Shown here: in pieces, positions 37,251 through 45,387 of the stretch
How positions within the stretch are numbered: position 1 is the stretch's first letter
How the letters are laid out: every line of letters starts with the position of its first letter
Origin: an uncultured Burkholderiales bacterium
GTDB taxonomy: Bacteria; Pseudomonadota; Gammaproteobacteria; Burkholderiales; Burkholderiaceae_C
NCBI GenBank assembly: GCA_903870145.1
Contig: CAIQBO010000028.1
Span: 41,887 to 105,886, forward strand
Reading direction: 5' to 3'
Length of the DNA stretch: 64,000 nt
The notes under the pieces: model-generated
Databases searched by the model: none
What the model was told of the DNA's origin: nothing
The model's input: only the letters and a program-made list of their open reading frames with translations
Made by a program: the position numbers and the translations under genes

Positions 37251-38198
37251 CTACTGCTGCTGCATGGCGCTGCGCTGACGCTCGATGAAGTCTTGGTAGG
37301 TGTCAATGCCGCGCATGTGCAAAATGGTGTTGCGCACCGCTGCTTCTACCAACACCGCGATGTTGCGCCCAGCCACCACCTGGATCACCACCTTGCGAAG
37401 GGGAATGCCCAGCACATCTTGGACCAAGGGCTCGGTGGGCATGCGGTCGTAGTCGCGCTCGAGCGTTTCACGGCGCACCAGGTGCACGATCAATTTCAAA
37501 CGCATCTTGCGGCGCACCGCCGTCTCACCAAAAATAGCGCGGATATCGAGCAAGCCAATGCCGCGCACTTCCAATAAATTCTCCAGCAAACTCGGGCAGC
37601 GCCCTTCAATGGTGGTTTGGTTGATGCGAAACAAGTCCACCGCATCGTCTGCCACCAAGCCGTTGCCGCGCGAAATCAGCTCCAGCCCCAGCTCGCTTTT
37701 GCCCAAGCCCGACTCACCGGTGATCATCACGCCCAGGCCCAAGATGTCCATGAAGACGCCGTGCATGGTGGTTCGATCGGCAAAGTGCTTGGACAAATAA
37801 GCTCTGAGCACATCGATCACAAATGCCGAAGACTCAGGGGTTGCGAACATGGGGATTTGGGCTTGCTCACAAACCCGCAACAAGGCCTCAGGAGCGGCTT
37901 GGCCATCGGCCAAAACCAGCACAGGCGGCTCCAATGTCACGATACGTGAAACGCGGCGCGCGCAATCCTCCAAAGAGCCCCGGCTGAGGTAGGCCACCTC
38001 ACGCTCGCCCAAAATTTGAACCCGGTAGGGGTGGATGTAGTTCAAGTAGCCCACCAAGTCTGCGCCCGATCGCGCCGCCCGCACAGCCACCTCGTCAAAG
38101 CGGCGCTCAGAGGCGCCTAGGCCGGCGATCCATTGCCACTTGAGCTTGTCACGGTGGTCTTCAAAAAGCGCGTCTGCGCTGACGGCGGTGGGCTTCAT
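37251..38198 (-). CDS. hprK: HPr kinase/phosphorylase
   Basis: Bifunctional enzyme that adds or removes phosphate on a serine of HPr-type proteins; 315 residues. Walker A GESGLGKS is at residues 161-168, the metal aspartates in [10 protein letters not shown] follow, and the HprK signature [16 protein letters not shown] lies near 205-220. In betaproteobacteria HprK sits beside ptsN and modulates a regulatory PTS rather than sugar uptake. It is 26 bases after ptsN on the same strand; ptsH and ptsI are not in the window. Confidence 0.94.
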   Translation of the reverse strand: MKPTAVSADALFEDHRDKLKWQWIAGLGASERRFDEVAVRAARSGADLVGYLNYIHPYRVQILGEREVAYLSRGSLEDCARRVSRIVTLEPPVLVLADGQAAPEALLRVCEQAQIPMFATPESSAFVIDVLRAYLSKHFADRTTMHGVFMDILGLGVMITGESGLGKSELGLELISRGNGLVADDAVDLFRINQTTIEGRCPSLLENLLEVRGIGLLDIRAIFGETAVRRKMRLKLIVHLVRRETLERDYDRMPTEPLVQDVLGIPLRKVVIQVVAGRNIAVLVEAAVRNTILHMRGIDTYQDFIERQRSAMQQQ

Positions 38199-38224
38199 CG
38201 CGGGGCCTTTGTTTCTAAGTCAGC

Positions 38225-38704
38225 TCAAGCATCAGGGGCGCTCAAAGCAATGGGCAACCAATTGGCGATCAGCCCGTGCAAGCTGTCTGCGCTGGGGCTG
38301 CTGAACAAGCGGTCTCGCACGTTCGTGTCGCTGAGCAACTCGGCGATTTCCGACAGAATTTCAAGGTGTTTTTGCGTGGCCGCTTCGGGCACCAGCAGAA
38401 AAATCAAAAGTTTGACGGGTTGCTCATCTGGGGCATCAAAACCAATGGGCTGGGCCAGCTGAAATACCGCCGCCATGGGCGACTTCAAACCCTTGATGCG
38501 GCCATGTGGAATGGCCACGCCGTGCCCCAAACCGGTGGAGCCCAAGCGCTCGCGGGCAAACAAACTGTCAGTCACCAAGGCCCTGGACAGGCCGTGCAAA
38601 TTCTCAAACAGCAAACCGGCCTCTTCAAACGCGCGTTTTTTGCTGGTGGCGTCAAGGCCCACAAGAACTTGTGTTGAGGGAAGGATGGACGCAAGACGGT
38701 TCAT
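38225..38704 (-). CDS. ptsN: Nitrogen-regulatory PTS EIIA protein
   Basis: EIIA-Ntr, 159 residues, a phosphoryl-accepting regulator of the PTS-Ntr chain that controls potassium and nitrogen functions. The active histidine is His67 in HGVAIPHGRI (His73 in E. coli). The C-terminal half shows IFLLVPEAATQKHLEILSEIAELL. It lies between hpf and hprK, but a strong terminator separates it from hpf, so it likely has its own promoter in the 38705-38743 stretch or depends on read-through. Confidence 0.93.
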   Translation of the reverse strand: MNRLASILPSTQVLVGLDATSKKRAFEEAGLLFENLHGLSRALVTDSLFARERLGSTGLGHGVAIPHGRIKGLKSPMAAVFQLAQPIGFDAPDEQPVKLLIFLLVPEAATQKHLEILSEIAELLSDTNVRDRLFSSPSADSLHGLIANWLPIALSAPDA

Positions 38705-38743
38705 ATCGAGGGCGGATTATGCACCTGTCTGAACGCTTGACGC

Positions 38744-38773
38744 AAAAAAAAACCGCAGGCCAAGCCTGCGGTT
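38744..38773 (-). terminator. Rho-independent terminator after hpf
   Basis: On the minus strand a 10-bp perfect stem (AACCGCAGGC with GCCTGCGGTT), three-base loop TTG, is followed directly by a nine-base T-run of which two pairs belong to the stem. It lies 20 bases after the hpf stop and 40 bases before ptsN, a textbook intrinsic terminator. Confidence 0.9.
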
Positions 38774-38793
38774 CGTGCACATGAGGTTGGAAA

Positions 38794-39123
38794 TCACATC
38801 ATGCGCTTGGGCGCGCTGTGGTGATGGTCTGTGATTCGGTTTTTGTGGCGCACCACTTGACGGTCCAATTTGTCGACCAGTTCGTCCACAGCGGCATACA
38901 AATCTTCATGCGCACTTTCAGCGAATAGATCACTGCCTTTGACATGGATGTTGCATTCTGCGCGTTGTCGCTTTTCTTTTTCTTTGATATTTTCGACGGT
39001 GAGCAATACTTTGACGTCGACAACTTGGTCAAAATGCCGTGTGATCCGGTCTAACTTGCCTGTTACGTAACTTCGCAGTGCGGGGGTCACCTCGAGGTGG
39101 TGACCGCTGATCGTCAGATTCAT
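38794..39123 (-). CDS. hpf: Ribosome hibernation promoting factor
   Basis: Ribosome-binding stationary-phase factor, 109 residues, the short HPF/YfiA type. It begins [20 protein letters not shown] and has the conserved [21 protein letters not shown] region near residues 75-95. The ribosome site AGGAGG stands seven bases before the ATG. The leader holds a 5-bp hairpin closed by the very stable loop TACG (39159-39172). In most relatives rpoN precedes hpf; here an MFS gene does, so the rpoN link is broken. Confidence 0.93.
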   Translation of the reverse strand: MNLTISGHHLEVTPALRSYVTGKLDRITRHFDQVVDVKVLLTVENIKEKEKRQRAECNIHVKGSDLFAESAHEDLYAAVDELVDKLDRQVVRHKNRITDHHHSAPKRMM

Positions 39124-39257
39124 AAAAAAGCCTCCTGTTGCTCTCTGGGTTGACGCTGCCGCCCGTAGGCGGTTGCGAATCCACTATGCGCCCTCGTTTT
39201 CAGAAAAGCAAGCCCCTGTCTGGCAATCCCCTCAATTCAGGCAGATCCATGGGCCAA

Positions 39258-40487
39258 TCAATGGGCCGAGCCACTGTGCAATCGCAAGCGTTTGGCCAAA
39301 ATAAAGCTCAAGCCACTGGCAAAAGCCCCGAGCAAACCAGCAGCCCAGTAGTTTTGCAAATGCCCCTGCACGTCGCGGCTGAGAATCTGGCCGCCGACCA
39401 AGGCGGCCAGGCCCATGGCAAGCGACTGAACCGCTGAGTTGAGGGTCATGAAACTTCCGCGCCGGCGCGGATCGGCCGCTGCGCCTATCAAGGCCATTCC
39501 CGGGATCATGCGCCCGCTCATGACGACGAACAAAAAGGAGCTCACGACCAAGACCGCCCACATGGGCAGCGCCTGACTCAAGGTCATGGCCAGCAGCGGA
39601 ATGGGCATCAGCAAAGCCAGTCTGCGAAAGACATAAGCCTTGCCACTGCGGTCGCTCCAATGCCCCACAAAGCGGGCTGAAATCAGCGTGCACACGCCGC
39701 CGCACAAATACACATAGGGGATTTGGTCTGCCCTGAAACCAGCGTTGGCTTGCAAGTACAAGGTGATGTAGGGGATCACGGCAAACCCAGCAAAGACCAT
39801 GGTAGAGGACAGGGCGAAAGCCTTCAAGTGATTGGGGTCCGTCAAGACCTCGCGCAAACCACCCCAAATGCTGGCGCTGGCCTGCTCGTGGCTGCCATCA
39901 GCGGCCAAGTGCCCCTTCAAACTGGGAAGCGTCTTCCAGGCGCCCACCATCAACACCCCCACCATCATGGCAATCGCTAAAAATGGGGCGTGCCAACTGA
40001 AGTGGGCGGCCAAGAAAAGTGCCAAGGGCACCCCCGCCACCGTGGCCACTGAAAAAGAGGTCATCACCACACCCATGGCACGGCCGCGCCGCTCGTAGGG
40101 AATCACTTCAGCCACGATGGTTTGCGACATGGCCATCAACACGCCGCCAAAAAAACCGGAGGCAATGCGGGCCAGCATCAAGAGCGCGTAGGTGGGCGCT
40201 AGGCTACAGCACAGGGCCGCAAGGCCAAACAAGGGGTACAGGGTCAGCAACATGCGTTTGCGCCCAAAGCGGTCGATGTAGGTGGCTGCAATCAGGCCTG
40301 ACAGCCCGGCCGAGAAGGTGTAGGCCGAGACCAACAATCCAAACTGCCCGGTGGAGATGCCAAACAATTGGGACAGTTGCGGGCCCAGCGGCATCATGAT
40401 CATGAAGTCCAGCACACTGGTGAATTGGATGCTCGAGAGGGTCAGCAAGAGCCAGCGTTCGCGCCGGGGGGTCAAATGAGTCGTCAT
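39258..40487 (-). CDS. MFS transporter, drug:H+ antiporter-like (DHA1 type)
   Basis: A 409-residue major facilitator protein with twelve predicted helices. The first helix contains FTSVLDFMIMMPLGPQL, the loop between helices 2 and 3 has the MFS motif-A variant IDRFGRKRMLL near residues 72-82, and the second half repeats the fold (GHWSDRSGKAYVFRR). It resembles DHA1-type exporters such as arabinose or chloramphenicol efflux proteins; substrate unknown. It diverges from the patatin gene over only 40 bases. Confidence 0.85.
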   Translation of the reverse strand: MTTHLTPRRERWLLLTLSSIQFTSVLDFMIMMPLGPQLSQLFGISTGQFGLLVSAYTFSAGLSGLIAATYIDRFGRKRMLLTLYPLFGLAALCCSLAPTYALLMLARIASGFFGGVLMAMSQTIVAEVIPYERRGRAMGVVMTSFSVATVAGVPLALFLAAHFSWHAPFLAIAMMVGVLMVGAWKTLPSLKGHLAADGSHEQASASIWGGLREVLTDPNHLKAFALSSTMVFAGFAVIPYITLYLQANAGFRADQIPYVYLCGGVCTLISARFVGHWSDRSGKAYVFRRLALLMPIPLLAMTLSQALPMWAVLVVSSFLFVVMSGRMIPGMALIGAAADPRRRGSFMTLNSAVQSLAMGLAALVGGQILSRDVQGHLQNYWAAGLLGAFASGLSFILAKRLRLHSGSAH

Positions 40488-40527
40488 GTTTACAGCTTTT
40501 CAGTCCGCTTGACTCTATCATCCATGC

Positions 40528-41736
40528 ATGCACTTGGATGAAATGAACTTGCCACAGCGCTCGGGCGATGGCGCCTTGGAGGGGCGCGTCAGCCGCGGCT
40601 TGGTGCTGATGGGGGGCGGAGCGCGCACGGCTTACCAAGCCGGCGCATTGCAGGCCTTGGCAGGTTTATTGGCGCAGGGGCCAGCCAAGACCGACCAAAA
40701 GTTTCCCTTTGAAGTCTTGATCGGCACCTCGGCGGGCGCTTTGAACGCCACTTACCTGGCCAGCCGCGCTGCAGACGGCTTGGCCGCCATGCAGGGCTTG
40801 GGCCAGTTTTGGCAGCAATTGCGGTCCAAATCGGTTTTTCACTTGCCAAATACCCCGATGGCGCCATTTAGCCGCTGGGCCACGGCGCTGGGATTGACGC
40901 TGTCGGTGCGGCGCCAAGGCGCGGCGCTGGACAGCATGCCCTTGGTTGACACCTTGCACCGAAGCATTGCCCTGAACGGCATTGAAAGCGCCTTGCGAAG
41001 CGGCGCGCTGCAGGCCTTGGCGATCACCGCCTCGAGTTACACCAGCGGTGTGCATTGGACCTTTTGCCAGACTGCCCAAGAAGACGGCACGCAGCACTGG
41101 AGCCGCCCTGGGCGGCGCGCGGAGTCGCAGTCGATCACCATTGAGCATTTGATGGCCTCGAGTGCGATTCCATTTTTATTTCCGGCCACACCCCTTTGGG
41201 TGGACGGCGGCTTGGAGTACTTTGGCGATGGCTCCATGCGGCAAAGCTCGCCCTTGTCGCCGGCAGTGCATTTGGGCGCCAACCGCATCTTGGCCATTGG
41301 CGTGGGCCAACCCCAAAGGGACAGTTTGAGTCAAGACAGTTCGCGCCAAAAACCCAGCTTGGGCAATATTGCAGGGCACGCCATGGCCAGTGTTTTTCAT
41401 GACACTTTGTTGGCGGATGTGGAGCAAATCCAGCGCGTGAACCACAGCATGCGTCAGTTAAGCCCAGCATTGCAGCAGGCCTTGCCGTTTCAGCAAGTTC
41501 AGGTGCTGACCCTGCAGCCCAGCGAGTCGCTGGATGCGCTGGCGCAAGCCTTTGCGCATGAGTTGCCCAAGCCCGTGTTACGGGTGCTCGAGGGCTTGGG
41601 TGCGCTGCGCGGTGCGGGCGCGGCGCTGTCGAGCTATTTGCTGTTTGAGCCTGGCTTTGTGCAAGCCCTGATGGAGATGGGCGTGCGCGATGTGGTTCAG
41701 CGAAAAGAAGAGTTTTTAAATTTCTTTGCCGACTGA
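40528..41736 (+). CDS. Patatin-like phospholipase
   Basis: A 402-residue patatin-family lipid acyl hydrolase. The oxyanion loop GGGARTAYQAG is at residues 29-39, the nucleophile Ser68 is in GTSAG, and the catalytic aspartate is Asp226 in VDGG. No signal peptide or transmembrane segment is seen, so it is probably cytosolic or exported by a non-Sec route. ATG 40528 is used; another ATG five codons later is possible. A TATCAT box ends six bases before the ATG, again suggesting a leaderless message. Its gene ends about 15 bases before the corA -10 box. Confidence 0.88.
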   Translation: MHLDEMNLPQRSGDGALEGRVSRGLVLMGGGARTAYQAGALQALAGLLAQGPAKTDQKFPFEVLIGTSAGALNATYLASRAADGLAAMQGLGQFWQQLRSKSVFHLPNTPMAPFSRWATALGLTLSVRRQGAALDSMPLVDTLHRSIALNGIESALRSGALQALAITASSYTSGVHWTFCQTAQEDGTQHWSRPGRRAESQSITIEHLMASSAIPFLFPATPLWVDGGLEYFGDGSMRQSSPLSPAVHLGANRILAIGVGQPQRDSLSQDSSRQKPSLGNIAGHAMASVFHDTLLADVEQIQRVNHSMRQLSPALQQALPFQQVQVLTLQPSESLDALAQAFAHELPKPVLRVLEGLGALRGAGAALSSYLLFEPGFVQALMEMGVRDVVQRKEEFLNFFAD

Positions 41737-41749
41737 ACCCTCGTGGGAG

Positions 41750-41758
41750 TGCGATAAT
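41750..41758 (+). promoter_or_regulatory. Extended -10 promoter of corA
   Basis: TG-C-GATAAT (TG at 41750-41751) is an extended -10 element 14 bases after the patatin stop. Transcription would start near 41765 and give a corA leader of about 185 bases. No good -35 is seen, which suits an extended -10 promoter. Confidence 0.5.
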
Positions 41759-41789
41759 TCGCCCCATCATTATTTTGGAGATTTGCTCC

Positions 41790-41813
41790 GTGGAAAGCCA
41801 CCCCAGTCGGTAG
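41790..41813 (+). other. Possible 7-codon leader ORF upstream of corA
   Basis: GTG at 41790, with GGAG nine bases upstream, opens a frame of seven codons (M-E-S-H-P-S-R) ending in TAG at 41811. Its ribosome site is one arm of the first hairpin, and its stop lies in the 5' arm of the 17-bp stem. The length is too short for coding statistics; it is reported because of the ribosome site and the position. Confidence 0.3.
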
Positions 41814-41820
41814 CTTTCGG

Positions 41821-41937
41821 ATGAACCGGGTTCTTGCCCGCATGCTTGCAAGCATGCGCGTGCGCCATTCGTTCGAAAGCTGCCTTGCCCCCATCGCCGC
41901 CTTTACGAACCCTTGGCCCCAAGTTATCTTGGGTTGA
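41821..41937 (+). CDS. Possible 38-residue leader peptide upstream of corA
   Basis: ATG at 41821, seven bases after the first mini-ORF stop, opens 38 codons ending TGA at 41935, twelve bases before the corA ATG. The peptide starts MNRVLARMLASMR and ends NPWPQVILG; it is not recognised. Ribosomes on it would unwind the 17-bp stem, the palindrome and the last hairpin. In Salmonella a leader ORF (corL) links corA expression to translation and Rho; an analogous role here is inference. GGTAG eight bases upstream is a weak ribosome site. Confidence 0.3.
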   Translation: MNRVLARMLASMRVRHSFESCLAPIAAFTNPWPQVILG

Positions 41938-41949
41938 AAGAGATCCGCC

Positions 41950-42936
41950 ATGCTCAATATTTTTACTCTGGCCAACGGCCGCCTGGTCCAAGAAGAGATC
42001 GAAGCTTTAGAAGAATTGTCCAAGTTTCAACCTATTTGGGTTGATCTAGAGTCACCCACGGTTGAAGAGAAACGCTGGATCAAACAGTACTACGGCCTGT
42101 CCATTCCGGAAGACGCGATGGACGAGGACATCGAAGAGTCCGCTCGCTTTTACGAAGAAGACAACGGCGAGTTGCACATTCGCAGTGACTTTTTGATTGC
42201 CGATGAAGATGCCCCGCGCACGGTGCGCTGCGCCTTCATCTTGAACCAACACAACGCTGATTTGCGCAGCCAAGGCGTGCTGTTTTCGATCCATGACGAA
42301 GACGTGCCAGTGTTTCGTCTCTTGCGCTTGCGCGCTCGGCGCGCGCCCGGATTGCTCGAAGACGCCAAAGCTGTTTTACTCAAACTGTTTGACGCCGATG
42401 CCGAATATTCGGCCGACACGCTCGAGGGTATTTACGACAAATTGGAAATTGCTGGCAAGCAAGTGCTCTCAGGCGATGTGACCGACGCCATGGCCGGCGA
42501 AGTCTTGGGCGCCATCGCGCGGCAAGAAGATTTGAACGGACGCATTCGCCGCAACGTGATGGACACCCGCCGCGCGGTCAGTTTCATGATGCGCAGCAAA
42601 ATGCTCAATGCTGAGCAGTTTGAAGAAGCGCGGCAAATTTTGCGCGACATTGACTCTCTTGACTCGCACACCGAATTTTTGTTTGAAAAGATCAACTTTT
42701 TGATGGATGCCACGGTGGGTTTCATCAACATCAATCAAAATAAGATCATTAAAATTTTCTCTGTGGCCAGCGTCGCTTTGCTGCCGCCAACTTTGATCGC
42801 CAGTGTCTATGGCATGAACTTTCAGAACATGCCAGAGCTGTCGCAAAATTGGGGCTACCCCTACGCACTGGCCTTGATGGCCGCCAGCGCGGTGGTGCCC
42901 ATGTGGTATTTCCGCAGGCGCGGTTGGCTCAAGTAA
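41950..42936 (+). CDS. corA: CorA-family magnesium/cobalt transporter
   Basis: Pentameric divalent-cation channel, 328 residues. A large cytoplasmic N-terminal domain (acidic, with long helices near residues 145-255) is followed by two membrane helices; the selectivity motif YGMN is at 287-290 with MPEL in the loop, and a basic tail RRRGWLK. AAAGAG stands seven bases before the ATG. Expression is probably set by the structured leader. The stop region overlaps the convergent mtnN gene by eight bases. Confidence 0.95.
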   Translation: MLNIFTLANGRLVQEEIEALEELSKFQPIWVDLESPTVEEKRWIKQYYGLSIPEDAMDEDIEESARFYEEDNGELHIRSDFLIADEDAPRTVRCAFILNQHNADLRSQGVLFSIHDEDVPVFRLLRLRARRAPGLLEDAKAVLLKLFDADAEYSADTLEGIYDKLEIAGKQVLSGDVTDAMAGEVLGAIARQEDLNGRIRRNVMDTRRAVSFMMRSKMLNAEQFEEARQILRDIDSLDSHTEFLFEKINFLMDATVGFININQNKIIKIFSVASVALLPPTLIASVYGMNFQNMPELSQNWGYPYALALMAASAVVPMWYFRRRGWLK

Positions 42937-43702
42937 AGCGCTGCAAAAATTCAGCCACGATGGCTGCGCTGTAGCGGCTGGCCACCTCTTGGATGAACTT
43001 CGTGAAGTCGGTGTGCGCGTCGTCGTCGGCACGGTCCGAGATGGTGCGCAGCACCGCCAAGGGCACGCCGTAGTCATGACAGACTTGCGCCAGCGCTGCG
43101 CCTTCCATTTCAACGGCAAGCGCCTGGGGCAAGGCTTGCTGCAAGCGCCGACTTTCTGCGGCACTGGCGACAAATTGGTCGCCACTCAAGACCAAGCCTT
43201 GGTGCACTTGCACATGCTGCAGTCCAAAGTTTTGAATGCTCTGCAGACTTAAAAATGGACTGGCTTCATGGGCATGCCTGACTTGCCCCAGCACCGCGTG
43301 TGCGCTTTCCACCAAGGCTTGCGTCATGCGGGGGTCTGTGGCAAAAAATGCACGGCCGGTCAAGGGAACTTCATATTGAGGGAAAAGGGGCGAGGCATTC
43401 ATGTCGTGCTGCAACAAGTCAGTGGCCACCACCACATCGCCCACCTTCATGCTGCGCGCCAAGCCACCGGCAACGCCCGTGAACAATACGCGCTGCACGC
43501 TAAAACGCTCGAGCAAAACGGTGGCCGTGCTGGCAGCGGCCACTTTGCCAATGCGCGACAAAACGGCCACCACCTCATGGCCATGCCAATGGCCCAGCCA
43601 AAAGTCTCGGCCCGCCACAGTTTCACAATGTGCATCGGGCATGCAGGCCAGCACCGCGGCCAACTCCTCTTGCATGGCCCCCACCAAAGCGATGTGCGCC
43701 AT
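42929..43702 (-). CDS. mtnN: 5'-methylthioadenosine/S-adenosylhomocysteine nucleosidase
   Basis: Cleaves methylthioadenosine and S-adenosylhomocysteine, recycling methyl-donor by-products; 257 residues (E. coli 232). N-terminal GAMQEELAAVLACM, the purine-binding AVEMEGAALAQVC near residues 195-207 and catalytic aspartate in TISDRADDDAH are all present. Start overlaps the fadD stop by one base (TGATG), so it depends on coupling with fadD, an unusual partner. Confidence 0.92.
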   Translation of the reverse strand: MAHIALVGAMQEELAAVLACMPDAHCETVAGRDFWLGHWHGHEVVAVLSRIGKVAAASTATVLLERFSVQRVLFTGVAGGLARSMKVGDVVVATDLLQHDMNASPLFPQYEVPLTGRAFFATDPRMTQALVESAHAVLGQVRHAHEASPFLSLQSIQNFGLQHVQVHQGLVLSGDQFVASAAESRRLQQALPQALAVEMEGAALAQVCHDYGVPLAVLRTISDRADDDAHTDFTKFIQEVASRYSAAIVAEFLQRFT

Positions 43703-45384
43703 CAGTTTTTGTCGCGCAGCTCCCGGCGCAAAATTTTACCCACAGCAGTTTTGGGAAGCTCCGTGCGGAACTCCACCACCTTGGGTTGTTTGTAGCCGGT
43801 CATGTTGGTGCGGCAGTATTCGCGCACATCGGTTTCGGTCAATGCGGGGTCTTTTTTCACAATGACCAACTTGACCGCTTCGCCTGTTTTCTCGTCAGGC
43901 ACGCCCACTGCTGCGCACTCCATGACGCCGGGGCAAGTTGAAACCACTTCTTCAACTTCGTTGGGATAAACATTAAAGCCGCTGACCAAAATCATGTCTT
44001 TTTTGCGGTCCACAATTTTGAAAAATCCGCGGGCATCGACCACGCCAATGTCGCCTGATTTGAAGTAGCCATCGGCCGTCATGACGCGAGCTGTTTCGTC
44101 AGGGCGCTGCCAGTACCCGGCCATGACTTGCGGGCCTTTGATGGCGATCTCACCCGGCTCGCCCAGCGCAGTGACCTCGTTGCCTTCGTCGTCCAGCAAC
44201 TTCATCCACGTGCTGGGAATGGGCACGCCGATGGTGCCAGTGAACGAGGTGCTGGTGGTGGGGTTGCAACTGGCCGAGGGGCTGGTCTCAGACAAGCCAT
44301 AGCCCTCGCAAATGGGACAGCCGGTTTTCTCCAACCACAGCTTGGCCACCGAACTCGTGACCGCCATGCCCCCGCCCACGGAGACTTTCAAGTTGCTCCA
44401 ATTGACTGTGCCAAAGTCGGGGTGGTTGGCCAAGCCGTTGAACAAAGTGTTCACCGCTGGAAAACTGTGGAAGGTGTGTTTGGACAACTCTTTGAGCACC
44501 GCCGGCAGGTCGCGCGGATTGGGAATCAAAATGGTTTTCCCACCCGTGCGCATGCCCAGCATCATGTTCACCGTGAAAGCAAAAATATGGTACAGCGGCA
44601 AAGCGCAAACCGAGGTTGACTGCTCGTTGGCCGGCACGCGCTTCATGACAGGGTCGTTCCAAGCTTCAGACTGCAGCAAGTTGGCAATCACATTGCGATG
44701 CAGCAAGACTGCGCCTTTGGACACCCCCGTGGTGCCGCCGGTGTATTGCAAGACCGCGATGTCTTCGGGGCCCACGACCGGTTTGGCAAATGCTGCTTGC
44801 CGGCCCTGTGACAAAGCCGCATTGAAGCGCACGGCTTTGGGCAAAGAAAAATCGGGCACCATTTTTTTAACGGAGCGCACCACATAGTTGACCAACGCGC
44901 CTTTGGCCCAACCCAGCATGTCGCCCATGGCGCATAAAACAATGTGCTCAACCTGCGTTTGCTCTTGGCATTTTTGCAAGGTGCTGCAGAAATTCTCAAT
45001 GATCACAATCGCTTTGGCACCCGAGTCTTTGAGCTGGTGCTCCAACTCGCGCGGGGTGTACAAAGGGTTCACATTGACCACCACCAGGCCTGCGCGCAAG
45101 ATGGCGGCCACCGCCACGGGGTATTGGGGCACGTTGGGCATCATGATGGCCACGCGGTCACCTTTGACCAAGCCGAGCGATTGCAAGTAGGCCGCCAGTG
45201 CTTGACTTTTCAAGTCGGTCTCGCGGTAGCCTATGTCTTTGCCCATGAAGCTGTAGGCGGTGCGATCGGCGTATTTGGCAAAGCTGTCTTGCATCAAACC
45301 CACGAGGGAGCTGTACTGCGAGGCGTCAATGTCCGCAGGTACACCTTCGGGGTAACTGCTGAGCCAAACGCGGTCTGTTGTCAT
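43702..45384 (-). CDS. fadD: Long-chain fatty acid-CoA ligase FadD
   Basis: Activates long-chain fatty acids at the inner membrane for beta-oxidation; 560 residues (E. coli 561). The P-loop YTGGTTGVSKGAVLLHRN lies near residues 213-230, YGLSETSP near 365, and the FACS signature DGYFKSGDIGVVDARGFFKIVDRKKDMI near 430-457. The conserved lysine is in the C-terminal LPKTAVGKILRRELR. It lies three bases after pntB and ahead of mtnN. Confidence 0.95.
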   Translation of the reverse strand: MTTDRVWLSSYPEGVPADIDASQYSSLVGLMQDSFAKYADRTAYSFMGKDIGYRETDLKSQALAAYLQSLGLVKGDRVAIMMPNVPQYPVAVAAILRAGLVVVNVNPLYTPRELEHQLKDSGAKAIVIIENFCSTLQKCQEQTQVEHIVLCAMGDMLGWAKGALVNYVVRSVKKMVPDFSLPKAVRFNAALSQGRQAAFAKPVVGPEDIAVLQYTGGTTGVSKGAVLLHRNVIANLLQSEAWNDPVMKRVPANEQSTSVCALPLYHIFAFTVNMMLGMRTGGKTILIPNPRDLPAVLKELSKHTFHSFPAVNTLFNGLANHPDFGTVNWSNLKVSVGGGMAVTSSVAKLWLEKTGCPICEGYGLSETSPSASCNPTTSTSFTGTIGVPIPSTWMKLLDDEGNEVTALGEPGEIAIKGPQVMAGYWQRPDETARVMTADGYFKSGDIGVVDARGFFKIVDRKKDMILVSGFNVYPNEVEEVVSTCPGVMECAAVGVPDEKTGEAVKLVIVKKDPALTETDVREYCRTNMTGYKQPKVVEFRTELPKTAVGKILRRELRDKN

Positions 45385-45387
45385 GGA

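Larger units (their letters stand above)
41765..41949 (+). ncRNA. Structured leader RNA upstream of corA
   Basis: About 185 bases between the corA promoter and start codon that fold strongly. Seen in order: GGAG/CTCC (41777-41789), GTGG/CCAC (41790-41801), a 17-bp uninterrupted stem joining 41809-41825 to 41868-41884 (three G-U pairs) that encloses CGGG/CCCG (41827-41840) and a perfect 20-base palindrome (41839-41858), and CCCAAG-TTAT-CTTGGG (41918-41933) just before the ribosome site. It matches neither the M-box nor the yybP-ykoY class that I could recognise. Two small ORFs lie in it. Function as a cis-regulator of corA, perhaps by magnesium, is inference. Confidence 0.6.

Noticed and set aside
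41765..41949. Known riboswitch (M-box or yybP-ykoY) before corA
   Set aside because: The conserved core sequences of those classes were not seen, so only an unknown structured leader is claimed.
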